Below are positions 1 to 13,174 of a DNA stretch of 64,000 nucleotides, piece by piece. The position numbers and the translations under genes are program-made. The notes under the pieces are model-generated. The model made no database searches and had not been told where the DNA came from. It saw only the letters and a program-made list of their open reading frames with translations. Where the stretch lies: contig MBPM02000015.1 of assembly GCA_001695595.3 (NCBI GenBank), positions 496,001-560,000 of the forward strand, read 5' to 3'. The DNA is from Plasmopara viticola (Eukaryota > Oomycota > Peronosporomycetes > Peronosporales > Peronosporaceae). How positions within the stretch are numbered: position 1 is the first letter of the stretch; the number at the start of each line of letters is the position of its first letter.

Positions 1-1225
1 TTCCGCCAGCATTGTTCGCGCCCTGAATGTCTGCCGACGGGTTGTCACCAATACCGTATACATTTCTAAGGGGCTCAGACTGTCCCGAGGTCGAGTTAAG
101 AAGCCGCTCTGCGTAACTGTAATGATGGAAGCGGAAGAAACGTGAATCGATGCAAAGCACTCAGTTCTAAGCAGCAGCAAATGTGGGACTTACTTGTACG
201 TGACAGTATGGGGTTTGCCGTAATGAGTCACCTCCAACTCGCGGCCAGTCAAGTCTTCATAGAGTAGCTTTAAACATTTCATAAAAGCTCCTTTACAGCA
301 TTATTCTGTGAGTCCATTGATAACCAAAATACAAATCCCTTTATTCTAGATTGTACCTTGGGCAAACCGAGGGACCGGATATTCACCGCTGAATACAAAG
401 TCGTCGTTGCTTGCATACAATCGCGTCTGCTTGCCCAATGGGCACCCACTTCCAGGCGGGTCACCTCCTATCAACACATCCACAGCAACCTGAAGTTCCG
501 GAGCCCAGTCGATGGGATCGTGCATCACAATGATAGCCTCAATTGGCTCTTTAAAGAACGGCGCTGCCCTAATTAACGCAAACACGAGCTTTCGTCATAA
601 CAGTGCGCTCATTATAGCATGCTGATTGGATACTTTTGCTTATAGGAATGAAAGGGATACTGGGTCGGGTTATGGTGCAGTAAGTCCTCGACACTCACGA
701 CCTTCTTAAAGCCATAGCACTTCGCCTACACAGCACACATGGTCAGATATTGCATCAACAAAGAGCCAATCGAGCAACGGAATGCACCGTACGACGTGCC
801 AGACATCGTGGGAGCCCATAATGAGCACGCGTTTGTCTCCATATGTCAAAGCGAGCTCGCGCATAGGCGTATGCGATAGGATCAGATGTTGCGGGTCAAT
901 AGACAGATCCAAAATCTTGCTTAGCTTTTCAGCTTTCAACTCCTCCATACAACCACCACCATTGGTAAGAAATATATGCTGCACTCTATCTGCGCGCAAC
1001 TTTTGCAGTACGTGCTTGGCATGGGGCAGCTCGTGACCGCCACTGAAAATTACGACATAAAAATTAGAGTAAGTTGCAATAAGCAATAATTTTGGGTCAG
1101 TATTGCTACCGGATCAAAACGCCATCGATATCAAACGCAATGCCAAACGATGGAGCAGTTTGAACTTGAGATGCCTTTTGCGCCACGGAAAACGAACGGG
1201 TGGTGCGCGCTGAGATTAAGCGCAT
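1..1225 (-). CDS. HDHD5/CECR5-like HAD-superfamily hydrolase, 3'-partial
   Basis: Six exons read on the minus strand: 1225-1110, 1042-793, 725-634, 568-357, 290-194 and 116-1, with GT-AG borders and matching phases; the 3' end lies outside the window. The start ATG at 1225 opens a basic, Arg/Ser-rich leader (MRLISARTTRSFS), which suggests mitochondrial import. HAD motif I is FDIDGVLI in exon 1, continued by RGGHELPHAK in exon 2; motif II is FLTNGGG. The family-typical block IIVMHDPIDWAPELQ is in exon 4, GRELEVTHYGKPH in exon 5, and motif IV GIGDNPSADI (metal-binding Asp) in exon 6. The block order matches the cat-eye-syndrome 5/HDHD5 family. Its members are predicted phosphohydrolases of uncertain substrate. 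No stop or frameshift is seen in the exons, so the gene looks functional. Confidence 0.88.
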
Positions 1226-1585
1226 GTGCATACTTTGCTAGGCACAGGAAATATTTATACAGGAAAAGTTGCAATACCACATAAGAGTAAGACAATGAAA
1301 ATAATTAAGGGATTTCCCGTTAAATTTTAACTTACCGGTTGTACCACATGGATACATGGATAGTGTCGTGAATTGTGACTGAGTTAACCAGCACCTTGCA
1401 CCGAGGAGGTGTGCTCAATGACTTGTTATCATCAGTGTGCAATTGTTCGCTATATCTGGTCTTTAGTGATCGAAGATACAGCACAGCACTTATTTATTTA
1501 CATTCAATTTTGAATTGGACTTCATCCCTGTTTTTAGATATTTCACCGATACGAATAACAGGTGCCCAGAAACCAATGTTATGTT
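1226..1585. other. Intergenic: 5' flank of the HDHD5-like gene up to the copia element
   Basis: About 360 bases that should contain the minus-strand promoter of the HDHD5-like gene. I see no convincing gene and no clear initiator match. The short open frames here have no recognisable motif. Confidence 0.5.
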
Positions 1586-1841
1586 TGTAACGACCTTTAA
1601 TCGGGTGTCCCACAGTACGTGTCAACTTGCCATCCAAAGTGTTGGTCACATTCTAAAAAGTGCACGGCAACGGCAACACGATAAGAGCACGTTGTGATGA
1701 GAGCAAGCCTAGTATTGCGAATTTTGTTTCTAGAACGTCGAGACAGAAGAACACGTGGCAACAAGTAAGTTAAGGCAGATAGTTTGCTCTGTTCGTGTGG
1801 ATTCACTTTCCATTTTGCACTGCGACGATCAAGTTGTTAAA
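1586..1841 (+). repeat. 5' LTR of the copia element
   Basis: Aligns along its length with 6129-6374; both contain a shared stretch beginning gttggtcacattct and another beginning gatgagagcaagcct, and both finish at gttaaa. The bases just inside (ggttatgagccc) sit where a primer-binding site is expected and loosely resemble the initiator-Met-tRNA site used by many copia elements. The left end was set by aligning 30 bases without gaps to the start of the 3' LTR. Confidence 0.85.
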
Positions 1842-1845
1842 GGTT

Positions 1846-2594
1846 ATGAGCCCAATGACGAACCCTAAGGAGATCCTCAGCGACGAAAACTACTTCCTGT
1901 GGGAGTTCAACGCCTGCATGGCGTTGGTCAGGAAGGCCTCCTCGACCATCTCGATGTGAAGCCAGAAGACGCAGTGGACGCCCTCACCCAGTGGAAAGCC
2001 ACCGATGTGAAGGCGCTGACTGTGCTCTCAAAGCTTTTGAGTCCGACGCATCAGATGATGGTGAGAGAAGCCAAAACTCCATTAGAAGCATGGCAAACCC
2101 TGCGTGCGTTTTTCATAAAGCAGAGTCTGCACAACCGTGTGCAGTTGCGCAAGCAACCCCACGAGTTCGCGATGGCCAGCGGTGGGAACCTCATGAAGAA
2201 CATGGTGCAGTTCGATGAATTGTGTGCCAAGTTGGCTGCGGTTGTTAACGCTCTGCCTGAAGAGGAGAAGCTGGCGATCCTCCTCGATAGTGTGCCAAGT
2301 GAGTACGACGCGATGGTGCGGCTCATCGAAGTGCGCGACCGTGTGACAGTGCTGCAAGAAAAGGAGATGCCCCGGCGCGAGTATAAGATGAATCATAAGC
2401 CCGCGGTGAAGGCGCAAGCATTCAAGGCGACGGTGAACGGCAATGGTGGGCAGAACCACAATGGGCGTGGAGGCCGACGTGGACGGGGTGCCAAGAGACA
2501 TGGACGCAAATGGCACCATGGAGGTGACAAGAATGAGTTTAAGGGCCGATGCATCAGGAAGCTGGCCACTAGAAACAAGATTGCCCGCGGCTGA
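1846..2594 (+). pseudogene. copia Gag polyprotein region, frameshifted
   Basis: An ATG at 1846 opens the Gag N-terminus (MSPMTNPKEILSDENYFLW), but that frame ends within about 100 bases. The remainder continues in another frame to 2594. It shows a UBN2/retrotran_gag-type helical domain (for example LLSPTHQMMVREAKTPLEAW, then LAAVVNALPEEEKLAILLDS). The C-terminal part is Gly/Arg-rich and basic, as in nucleocapsids, but a clean CCHC zinc knuckle is not preserved. Not translatable as one protein. Confidence 0.75.
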
Positions 2595-2632
2595 AGGGCG
2601 AAAGCGGTGGTTCGGAATTATCGTTCTCCGCT

Positions 2633-2968
2633 ATGACCGCCGGTGGTGAACGATCGGCCACCTGGCTCCTTAAATGTGGAGCCAGCTCGCACATGACCAC
2701 AGATCGTGATGATTTTTTGGATTACCGTCCGCTTACAACACCAATCGAGATCATGGTGACAAATGGCCAGCGAATTGCCGCCATGGGTATGGGCTCCGTG
2801 CGAGTTAACTTTACCGAAGGTGTGCGGATGAAGTTGACGAATATTCTCCACGCTCCAAAGTTGGGCCGAAAGCTACTGTCGGTTCCTGCACTCATGTCCA
2901 AGAATCACGCTGTGCAGTTCGACAGGATCGGTGCCTCCATCTCAATCAACGGCAGCGTTGTTATTTGA
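2633..2968 (+). pseudogene. copia protease region, active site lost
   Basis: The block WLLKCGASSHMTTDRDDF is the retropepsin region of copia Pol, where the family has D-S/T-G-A at the active site. Here the Asp position is Lys and the next residue Cys (KCGA), so the protease cannot be catalytic. The downstream ILHAPKLGRKLLSVPAL block matches the conserved NVLYVPxLxxNLLSV region. The frame stops at 2968 before the integrase. Confidence 0.75.
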
Positions 2969-3199
2969 GTTCCTCAAATCGGGAATCTGCGCGTGTGAAC
3001 TGAAGTACGGAACGGAAGGCAACGCGTATACACCAGTTGATGGTGCGACAAGTGAAAAGACCTACAAGGTAATACATGCGCGCCGAGGGCACGTCTTCAA
3101 TGCCAGATGAAGCTAGTTGTTCGCGCGTGCGATGGTGACCCTCCTACGGCTTTGTTCCAATTAGGTGGTGGTGTTTGAGGTGGCTGTGCGCAGGGAAAA

Positions 3200-3928
3200 A
3201 TGACCACGAGCTTGTCCGCGCGCCAATCGGGTAGCGAGATAATGGCAGGTCGTCCGTTTAAGATTGTGCACACGGTTGTGATGGGACCAATCAAACCGAG
3301 ATTTAGGGGTGGTGCGATAAACATCGTGGTCTTCGTGAACGACTTCAGCCGAGTGGTGTTCGTCAACTTCATCAAGCAGAAGTCTCAAGTGCTCGATTGC
3401 TTCAAGGCATTTTACACTCAGACTGAGGTGCAATACGGCTGCAAGATGATGTGTGTTCGTAGTGACAACGGTGGTGAGTATGTGAGCAAGCGCTTTGGCA
3501 AGTTCTGCGCGTCCAAAGGGATCATTCGCCAGACGAGTGCGCCATACAGCCCGCGGCAGATTGGGATCACTGAGTGTGTGAACCGGACACTTGCTGACAT
3601 GACCCGATCGATGCTATACTACATGCAAGTAGACTCTGTGAGGTGGGCTGAAGCGTTTCGATTTGCAGCTTACATCGTCGATCGTACCCCGAACACTGCG
3701 GGGCCGGATCAGAGCCCCCTCGAAGTATTGACCGGAAAGCGTCAGTCACTCAAAGACCTCCGTGTATTTGGTGCTCTCGGCTACGTACATGTTGATAAGC
3801 CAAACGTAGGCAAAGTCGATCCTCAAGCTCACCGTTGCCTCTTCCTCGGATACGCTGACGATTCGAAAGCGTACCGCGTGTCGGACTTCAACGACGAGCG
3901 CATCGTGATTTCGCGAACAGTGCTCTAG
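3200..3928 (+). pseudogene. copia integrase core, first catalytic Asp lost
   Basis: The 242-residue frame holds the DDE integrase core. The first acidic position, normally HTDxxGP, reads HTVVMGPIKP, so Asp is replaced by Val. The second is intact in VRSDNGGEYVSKRFG and the Glu survives in GITECVNRTLADMTRSML. The linker RTPNTAGPDQSPLEVLTGKR and the LRVFGALGYVHV block are typical of copia. Loss of one of the three metal ligands would abolish strand transfer. Confidence 0.8.
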
Positions 3929-4839
3929 ACGAGCGACCACCAGCCACCTTTCATGCCGTCAGTGATGACTCAAGTTGCTCTCCTTGGGTGGTTAGCATCG
4001 ATGATCACGATGACGCGATGTATACTCCGCCACCGCGACCAGTGAATGAGAGCGACTATGGTGCAACAGCGGGTGTCGACGATGCCGCTGATGTCGAAAT
4101 GGAAGAAGTTCCCCCTGCTTATGCTCGAAACCCACCCGTTTCTACTGATGCTCTGGACAGAAAAGTAACAATCATATGCAAGTTGTCAAGCGCATTAGTC
4201 CTGCTGCTGCTACCGAAAATTCACAAACGCAGCTCGCCCAGCGTCCTGGTTGCGGTATCGTCCCGCACACACAACATCCAAGTCGATCGATTGATGGCCC
4301 CGCTATCATGGTCCAGTATCTCAACCCAAGCCGTGACCTCGTCCGTGCTACCGCAAGTGGTCCGAGCGCATTTTCAGTAATAATCTCTCATGGTGTTGGT
4401 GTTGATGTCGGCGTCGATGCATCAGAGAATCGCATGGTGTCTAGTAATAGTTACATTCGCCCTCGGTCGATCACGTACAAAAAGCCGCGTCTGCTGAGTA
4501 ATTGAGATATGCCATTGCATCTTGGTGGCGCTAAAAATGATGATGAGTCATAACCAGAAAGCAATCGACCACGCCTGGGCGAGTACGAAATTGCGTTGGC
4601 TGTGTCTGAGCTGCCTACATCATACGCTGAAGCAATGGCGGTCCTTGACGCTCCATAATTGAAGGTAGCTATTTGCACTGAGATTCGACCGCATGTGCGG
4701 AACCACACGTGAAATATGGTGCGGCGACCTCAAGGAAGCACGGTGATTGGATGCAAGTGGATGTTTGCGAAAGAAGTACAACGAAAATAGAGCGGTGAAG
4801 CGCTACAAGGCATGTCCGGTCGCTCGAGCTTTCCTGTAG

Positions 4840-5335
4840 ACTCGCGGCATAGACTATACCCATACATACTCGCCAGTAGCAAGCTTGAACACGTTTTGGG
4901 TGTTTCTTGCCCTATGCTGCACTCGACGTCTCATGGTTCGCCAATTTGAAATCGAGACCGCGTTCCTAAATAGCGAGCTTGACGAAACGATGTTTATGGA
5001 TCCCCCTCAAGGAGTGAATGTGGCGCCGGGACTGGTTTGTAGCCTCCGCCGCAGCCTCAATGGACTTAAGCAAGCTGTAGCTGTGTGGCACCGTACCATC
5101 CGCGAGTCGCGCTTTCAAACAGTGTCAAGCTGATCCTTGTCTCCTCGTTCGACGAGGTGACAATAACCCAGCGGCCGCGGTGTGTGTAGTGCTATACGTG
5201 GACGATATACTCGTTGGTTGCAAGACAGAGAAGCAAGCACAATTCGTGTGCGATGGTTTCGCGTCGCATTTCCCGGTCAAATCACTCGTTGATGCTCGTT
5301 CCGTTCTCGGAATAGAAGTACTTGACGATCGTTAA
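4840..5335 (+). pseudogene. copia reverse transcriptase region, broken
   Basis: Fragments in several frames: GIDYTHTYSPVA-like bases just before 4885; FEIETAFLNSELDETMFMDP (the family motif is xxDVxTAFLNGxLxE, with its first Asp as Glu here); SLRRSLNGLKQAVAVWH; then, after a frameshift, LYVDDILVGCKTEKQA around 5190-5240, which still has the catalytic YVDD. Frameshifts and stops preclude a full RT product. Confidence 0.8.
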
Positions 5336-5465
5336 TGTGGTGGAATGGTTGTGAAGTAATCTCAGTTTATTACCAAGTTGCTCGCACATTTTGGTCAAGT
5401 ATGTGCTCGTGGTGTCCGCAACCCAATGGTGATTTGTCAAGATCTCAGCCCATTCAACAAGCACG

Positions 5466-6120
5466 GTGTATGCACAGACAAAACACCGCGAGCTAATCGG
5501 ATCTATGCTGTACGTCGCCAATGCTACGCGTCCCGACATTGGTGTCGTGCTGTCGATCCTCTCTCAGTACCTCGATATCCCGCGTGAGATGCATTGTAAT
5601 GCTGCGGTACGTGTGCTTCGCTATTTCGAGGCCACTGCTTCGATCGGCATCCACTACACGGCTAAGGACAAGCGTATCGCGACATACTGCGACGCAAACT
5701 GAGGCGGTGATAAGGAGACGCGACGCTCATCGTCTGGTGTGATGGTGAAGATGGCTGGCGGTCCGATCATCTACAAGAGCATGCGTCAAGCGACTATCGC
5801 GTTATCGTCTGCTGAAGCCAAGTACATGGCTCTCGCCTTAACCACCCAAGAAGTACTGTGGTTGCGCTTCCCCCTCGCAGAGACAAGTGTGAACGTGTCG
5901 AGTGCGTTGACGATCTCCATGACAACCAGTCGGCAATAAGTATGGTAACCCAAGTACATCGACTTCCGAGCTCACTTCGTCCGTGACCAAGTCGGAAGGG
6001 CGGCATCAAGGTGGAGTACGTACATCGGAGTCTCAGCTGGCGGATATGTTAACGAAGATCATTCCGACGCCGCGATTTTGGAGCTTCGTGACGCATGCGG
6101 ACTTTTGGACTGCCAAGTTG
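5466..6120 (+). pseudogene. copia RNase H and Pol C-terminus, broken
   Basis: The DAN codons near 5700 are followed by TGA where the family has Trp (DADWAGD-type motif). The frame resumes with KETRRSSSGVMVKMAGGPII, then ATIALSSAEAKYMALALTTQ, the conserved RNase H block of copia. After another stop near 5938 the terminal piece SESQLADMLTKIIPTPRFW remains. The coding remnant ends right at the polypurine tract. Confidence 0.8.
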
Positions 6121-6128
6121 AGGGGAAG
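6119..6128 (+). other. Polypurine tract of the copia element
   Basis: The purine-rich run tgaggggaag lies immediately before the TGT of the 3' LTR, where plus-strand synthesis is primed. Confidence 0.7.
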
Positions 6129-6374
6129 TGTGATGACCTCTATTCGGTTGACCCACAGTACGTGCCAACTTGACATTCAAGACTGTTGGTCACATTCTAG
6201 AAAGTGCACGACAACGGCAATACGATAAGAGCACATTTTGATGAGAGCAAGCCTAATGGTGCATATTGTGTTTCTAGAAGGTGGAGACAGAAGAACGCGC
6301 GACAACGAGTAAGTTAGAGCAGGAAATTTGCTCCGTTCGTGTGAACTTTGTACTGCGACGATCAAATTGTTAAA
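6129..6374 (+). repeat. 3' LTR of the copia element
   Basis: Starts tgtgatgacctc just after the polypurine tract and ends gttaaa. It is slightly shorter than the 5' LTR and differs at many positions, indicating age. Confidence 0.85.
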
Positions 6375-9300
6375 ATGTAATGGCTCTCTTCTTACGAAAA
6401 TTCTGTTTTTTTAATATAAGCTCGGTTTTTTGGCTCATTACACCATCCCCCAATCCGTCGAATAAGTAGTTGCTTCTGCGCCTGAATACGCTTCCACATC
6501 CAAAACGTCTTCTTCGCCAAAAACTAATTTGTGCCCTTTGCGGTGAGTGCTTTATCCGCCGAAGGGCTGTCCGGGAAAAGAATGTCCTGAAGAATACTTC
6601 ATCTTCGCCATAACAAATACCGTGTGAAGGCATTCTATCGCGCAGTGGTCCCCAGATACGATGATGACAGCGAGTGACATCAACGCACTTGCTTGACCCT
6701 TCATCCGCTAAATCAAGAAATATCCACAAGGACAATGTAAGCGCTTTCAAATTGGCTTTGCCATCCGTGGTTAAATCTTAAGGGCACAAGACTCGTCGTC
6801 AGTCTCATTGGTCATCACTCCTCATGACAAGAAAGTTCACGGCGATTTGAAGGGTAACATCGACCTAAAGTGCCCTCGTTGACAGCATCAGTAGCGATGT
6901 GGGCTTAGGAAAAAGTAATTGTAGGTACGACGACCCCTGGTCCATTCCTAAAGTGGCTCGAGTGACTGATATCACCAACGTAGCTGGCGATAAAATTTTC
7001 GACTCGGCTTACTTTGGGTACCGGTGCAAGTCACCGTCCCCCGCGATGTTCATTCAATGAAGTTGACGAGCACTACAATGAGCTTACAGAAGGGCACTGG
7101 ACATCCGTGGCTGCGAGTGCTTTTCGAGGCCTCTCCTCGCACGAGTGTGAACGGAACAATTTGAAAATGATTCAGTGCACTAATGCTACCTTGCGACGTC
7201 CATGCGCGGGCTTGAAGCACTGCATCAGATCCTGCTTAAAGACCAACTTCGTACGAAGTCCGAACAAACAAGACAAATCCTCCAGCTAATAGATAGTGCG
7301 TGTTGCCAAAAAGCATCCTATTGTCTTGCGTTGCCTGGTTCGTGCAGAATGTTGTGCAATCAACGACCATTTATTTGTTCTGCGCGAAAAGAGACCAATA
7401 AGTATTATTCTAATGCTTTTCAAGAACAGATCAATAGGGCGACTGAATGGATAGTGTACACAAATCTGAACAAGCTTTACGTAGACTTCGATGCACATTT
7501 GGCCATAGGGCTGAAGAGACGAGATTCTTAAAATTTGTGTGCTCAAATCCGACCACAAAGGTATGCTACTTCCCGTTGCACTTCGTATGCATGCGTGTGG
7601 TGGTGGAGCTGTAAAGCTCTCGGGCGGTCATAGCCAAACAAATATAGTTTTTTTGAATGCCTTAAGGGCCCGTGGTCGCCATAAAGCACCGCGGCTTGAC
7701 CTCTAAGGGCTTGCTTTTCCGAGTGCGTTTGGTCATGATGGGGTCGCTGCTATTTAAAAACTGGCGAAAGGCCGAGGCAAGAGCGGCCTCATCTAGTGCG
7801 CTTAATACCAAAATGAGTTGCAGAGGTGCTCAAAATCAAAGTTGCGCTCATAATATTCGTAAGGCTCTTACAAAATATCTCGGCAAAATGGTTTTACAAA
7901 AAACAATTCACTACCTGTGACACGGTTGGTTGAAAACCCTTGCGAGCTTTAATGTAAAGCAATGAACGCTTTAAGAATAATACGCACTCGTTTGATATTA
8001 CGATAAGGTGGCACAATACCCTTGCTCAAAACTCAATAATCCGTGCTTAGATTGACAATATGCCGATGTCTAAGGCGTATATTCTTCTTCTTAATAGTCA
8101 AACGAGCTACTTCGCTAGCTCACGCACATTCTGAATTCGTCAAAAGCGGTGGGTTTTGGGTCGGAGTGTTCTGCTAGCTCACTAAGATTAGAAGCAGATT
8201 CTGCAAACGACGTGAGGAGAATTACAAGGGAAGTGTCTGTGGACTTCTGCTCGATTTTCATGTGTGTTTTAATAACAAAAACGCTTTACTCTGTCAGGGT
8301 ATTTCTACACTCGATCCTGATTTTATACATTGACTATAACGTCACTCATCACCAGCGATAGGTCTGAACGCAAATCGCCAGTCGTATTTGTATTAAACGC
8401 GGCGTGGCGACAAATAGCCTTCCACGTCGTGGAGAGCAGTAATGGAACGACGTGTCAAGCTAATTGTATGTTTGCATGATGCATTCGGCTTTCTACCACA
8501 GTATGTTGGCGCAATACAATTATTTACAAAGAATTGCATCTATAAAGTGACACAACTCCTTTGGCAACGTCCGCTGAAGTGCCATCCATCTTAAAATCCA
8601 TTACAAGCTATGCTATGGACATCTCGTCTAGCTCAAGAAAAACTTATATGGGGGAATAGGCGCAAAACTGAGCACGTCATAAACCTTACTCACTAAATTT
8701 TTATGAAGATGTATAGCCAAGCACTATTGTTTCTAACAGATTTGTCATCTCAAGGCCCTTACGTCTACGATCATTAAGTGCCATCCGTCTCCTTTACGAT
8801 CGATCTCGAAGGGACGTGCCATGCCACATTTATGTGGACACGATAGTGCGCTGACGTACCGACGTCTACATTGACGTAAAGCAAGAAGTTGGACTTATCA
8901 GAGCCCATCCTCAGCGATATATACTTTGCTTCAAGTACATTAGAAGGTTTACAATGCGAAGACCTCGACCTCGGCCCGACTGTGGCATGTTTAAATTCTC
9001 GCCTGCAAAGCCTTGTATGGCGCCGTGCACGTCATGCGGCAAATGCCGCTCGTTACAAGCACCACTTATGTGCAATTTCACGCGTACTTATACGGCTTCG
9101 TATATATGGCCTGATTTCAACCATGTCACTCATGACATGCATCGAGTGCTGTGTCTTACAAATGTACATGTCACCCAATACGCAATGGTAAGACTTTCTT
9201 AATATGAATTTAGCGAAACCTTTTGTGCCGTTCAAGTATGACCGGCACCACTGGGTCTATCCCATACTTTGAGCTTTGTTTTTAAACTTATTTGTGTCAA

Positions 9301-12300
9301 ATTCTGCCATTCTTACGTCCGGTACTTGATTTGCTGTTCGTGTCAATAGGTCTTCGGCTTCCAAGCAGAGAAAAACTCAGGACTCACTTTAGCACGCATT
9401 ACCCAGGATGGGATTGTGTAATCTTCTAAATTAATTTGATGTCTGAGCACTTCGGCAATGACGCGAAGCTTAATTTCGTATTTGATGTTCAACTTAAGCC
9501 GCGGTGACAGCCGTGATCTTAAAAGGAGTGATGACTGCTAAAATGTTATAGGGCTATTTTGGTAGCCTAGTCCGCTAATATAAGCAGGATCTATATAGCG
9601 TTGATTTGTCCTTATAATGAAGCTCTTTGTAGCTAGATCGTAGGATTACTTGTTGCCGTAAACGTTTAGCAGACGAGGACACGGTCAGTAGTAACATTAT
9701 GCCACTTGTATGATACACAATCGCCGCATGTGTTGCGGGTGCACTGTTCATCCTGTGACCCGTTACATGATCTACTATTTGGCTTATTCATTATCGCCTC
9801 CACCGGTGTCGTATCGCTGTGCTTACGTGATCAAAGTGGAAAGTTTGTAAATTGATTTCGGTCCAAGAATGACACTTGTAGCCTGGTTTTATAATGTTCA
9901 TTTGACGTGCTGTTGGCATCCCAAAGACTTGTTAAACCACGCGTTTTGAGCTGGAACATGCCCTCTTAGAAACTCGCGCACGTTGTCGTCGCCGAACGAT
10001 TCAATGTTCGTTTTTTTGGCTTGTGCTGACTTATCATTCTGTGCGGTGATTCAATTTTTGCATTGTTTCACGTCGTCTGATGTACTTTTGAGACACGATT
10101 TAAACCAGGTAGTACATATTATCATTTTTAACGCTTAACCATCTCATTCCTTTAAATATATTATTCCAGCTTTTTACTTTCATGCACTTATTCGGCAAGG
10201 TAAAATTTATGACTTGAGCTTTGTTTCTGGACATCTACCATCAACGCCCGGGGCTTAGGTAGGAACACCCGTGTATATTGATTACAAAGTGATCGCAATA
10301 TTGCGCCGGATGCGTCGCGTAATCTGATTATTTTCCGACATGCTTTACTAGCTGAACCGAATTAACCATGCAATCGCTCTCGTGCATCCGCAGTAGATCC
10401 AAAACACTATCTTCTTTAAACTCACGACTACCATTAAGTGGATTTTTGTGATCCAGCTGACTAAATCCTAATATTATAAATTATATCATACGCACTCCTT
10501 TAAATAATCCTTAGTGATGGCACAGATAACATGTATGGTGCCAATGACATTTGAATATGTTTTATGTCTAAGAAATCCTCGCAGTGAAAGCCTCTTCATC
10601 CCTTGCGAGCAACTACATGAGACATCTTGCACCATCTAAGATAAACTTAACATATGGATTTCGACCTATACCTTGCGGCCTACAAAATATATTCGCGGCA
10701 ACTTGGCAATCACGACTATATTGGTCAGATATTAAAAGAGAAGAATATTTGTGAACCCATCGGCCATCTTCGTAATCTCGATCTGTTCGGGAGGCACCAC
10801 CCGAACATCTGATATCCTGCCAGGCGTATGTTGCGCAATCTGCTTTCGTGTTTGTTGATCTAAGAATAAAAAGACCATTAGATGCTGTATTTGCTGCGCA
10901 TACTTTCGAGACACCTCGCTTTCGCTGTATCTCTCACTCTCAAATTGTAAGTTTAGCCCACTAGATATAAAAGATGATAACGTTGAACGTATTATAGAAA
11001 CGTACGCCCACTGATGCAGTCAGTATATAAACAAAATTCTTGTACAAATTAATGTAAGTTTGCTTCATATAAAATTATGGACCTTAAGTGTGGAGCTTGC
11101 TAATTCTTTGATGAGAGTAAAACATTAAATAGGCTACCGTGAACACTCTGATAGCAATAACGCTTCCAATGCAACGCGATATCTCTCACCGCTGCTAATT
11201 GCAGTGCCTTTCACTTGGTGTCTTGTACCGCTACAGCAGCGCGTAAAAAAAAGAATATACATACTTTTGTTGCGAATGTCAGCATTTGATGTGGGGTCAT
11301 AGCATCTCAATTTGTTGAAGAGACTACATACAGTGTGACTTCATATTTGAATTTATAGAAAGGATGGATCTGCACTAGCTTGAGTGGGTAATATTGGTAC
11401 AAGTTCTTGAATCAGGTCTAATTCTTACACTAGGTTTGGGCATATAATGTAGTAAGATTCAATGGTTCTTTGGATTATATCTAGCCGAAGGCCACCCTCA
11501 TTGCGAGAGGAAAGTTTGCAGATATTGCTGTCACCATATCGCGCGACTTGCAATTCAAGTTCGCCTCACAGTCCGACTTATTTGGTTCGGCTTTTCGTGC
11601 CAGCGATCATTTTCTCATGTATTTGTGTATAAACTGCGCTCAGCTAATACAAACTAAATTATATATTCTTTGCTAACCGAAACTGCCATTTGCGGTTGTT
11701 AAATTATGCAACAATCTTTGTGCTGTCCGAATTAAATAAATGCCTAAGCATGAGTTTCACAATTGCAGGCTCAGTCATCGTAGTAAGTAAGCTAGTGACT
11801 CGAAGCTCAAAACTGAAGCCACTTTACGTAGCCACGCATAACTGTTTGTGTAAGAGGCAGATAGAAACTCATTTTTTTCATTCTTTTTTCTTACGTCTTG
11901 CTAATTGTTATGGCCAAAAGTGACTGCATTGGGAGCTGTTGACGACGAATACGAAAAGAAAATTACCATCACTGATAAACACAACTTTTAGGATCAGCAC
12001 ATTTTGGTCTCGGTGCTCCCCTGTTCTGACATCTGCGTAAATCACATAAAAATTTGCCTCGATCGCTCGGCGAGGTGTAGCTTTCGCTTTAGGTTTAAAC
12101 TCCGCATCATCGTGATACGAGCGCCTTCCTTAGGTGTCTGCTTGTGTAGTGGATGCTCAGACAGGAAAAAAAACTTTCTTTCTATCATATGCATTGTTTC
12201 GCGCGTCGAATACTAGAGCACTGTTACTTACCTAGACTAAATTTCGTTATCTACGACTGATTTACATATTACGAATTTGCAGGTCGGGTATTTTCGGCAT

Positions 12301-13162
12301 TATAATTCCTAGGATGTCATTGTTGAGCTTTCCACGTGGTAATTCTCTAACCAGGATGGCTCTAACTCATCGATCGGCTTACGCTCGAATTCGTGAAGGA
12401 CTGGCTAATATTCTGTTGTCGAACTCGATAGTTGAGCGTCCAAATTGAGTGCGCAATATTGGTAACGGTCACGACCTTACGCGTTTGATGCTTGGCATAG
12501 GCCCCCATTCATCTCCCCCGGGAACAACACAATTGTTTGCCATGAAGAAGCCTCATTTTTGTGCCCAAATTCACCTGATTTACGACCAATTGCATAGCTT
12601 TTTTGCAAGCCACAAGTTGACTCTATACTAGATAATGTTTTTTGCCTACTTTTTAAAGGTTAGCCGCTATATCTTTGTCGCATCTGATGATGTTATTTCT
12701 GTCCGCGAGAATGACACTCAAATTGCAGCAAAACCGATGAATAGAGCACTTAATCACTCTGCTTATACTAGGTAACGGTTTGGTTTATGTAAAAATCGTA
12801 AGCCCGGCAGATTTGGCGCATTTAGACGTTTCTACATTACGATTTTGCCGCTGTATATACGGCTTCTGACAAAGATGCTCTAGTTGCTCTTGAGTCAACA
12901 CTATTTTCTCTTTCTATTACATGGACAGTACCAGCTACGGCCTTAAACTTGGTGAGATCTACATTTGTCGTACCATGTCTAAGCGAATTTTCGCGTTTAT
13001 GTATTGAATGTTAGTAGGCATATATACATCAAATACAAATGTGAAGGCAGGTCAGTATTCACCGCTTCGGATGTATACTACAAACGTGATGCAAGGACGC
13101 AGCACACCTCTTATGTAGCAAACTTGAAATTAATGGAACCCACACGTTAAAATTATGCTATC
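6375..13162. other. Gene-poor tract with unrecognised decayed sequence
   Basis: About 6.8 kb of AT-rich DNA with no gene I can support. Frames at 6370-6750 (-), 7014-7530 (+) and 7672-7920 (+) may be relics of a further element, but I recognise no domain. From about 7930 to 13160 open frames are at most about 100 codons, without motifs or splice-consistent continuation. No tRNA, rRNA or ordered repeat array was noticed. Confidence 0.5.
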
Positions 13163-13174
13163 ACTAGCACGGGA

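Larger units (their letters stand above)
1586..6374 (+). mobile_element. Decayed Ty1/copia LTR retrotransposon
   Basis: Full-length but dead element in the order LTR, gag, protease, integrase, reverse transcriptase, RNase H, polypurine tract, LTR, which is the Ty1/copia order. The LTRs (1586-1841 and 6129-6374) begin TGT and end GTTAAA, an imperfect inverted repeat of the start TGTAAC. Flanking 5-bp sequences atgtt (1581-1585) and atgta (6375-6379) look like a target duplication with one mismatch. The coding region has frameshifts, stops and lost catalytic residues. Divergence between the LTRs points to an old insertion. Overall length about 4.8 kb, normal for copia. Confidence 0.9.
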
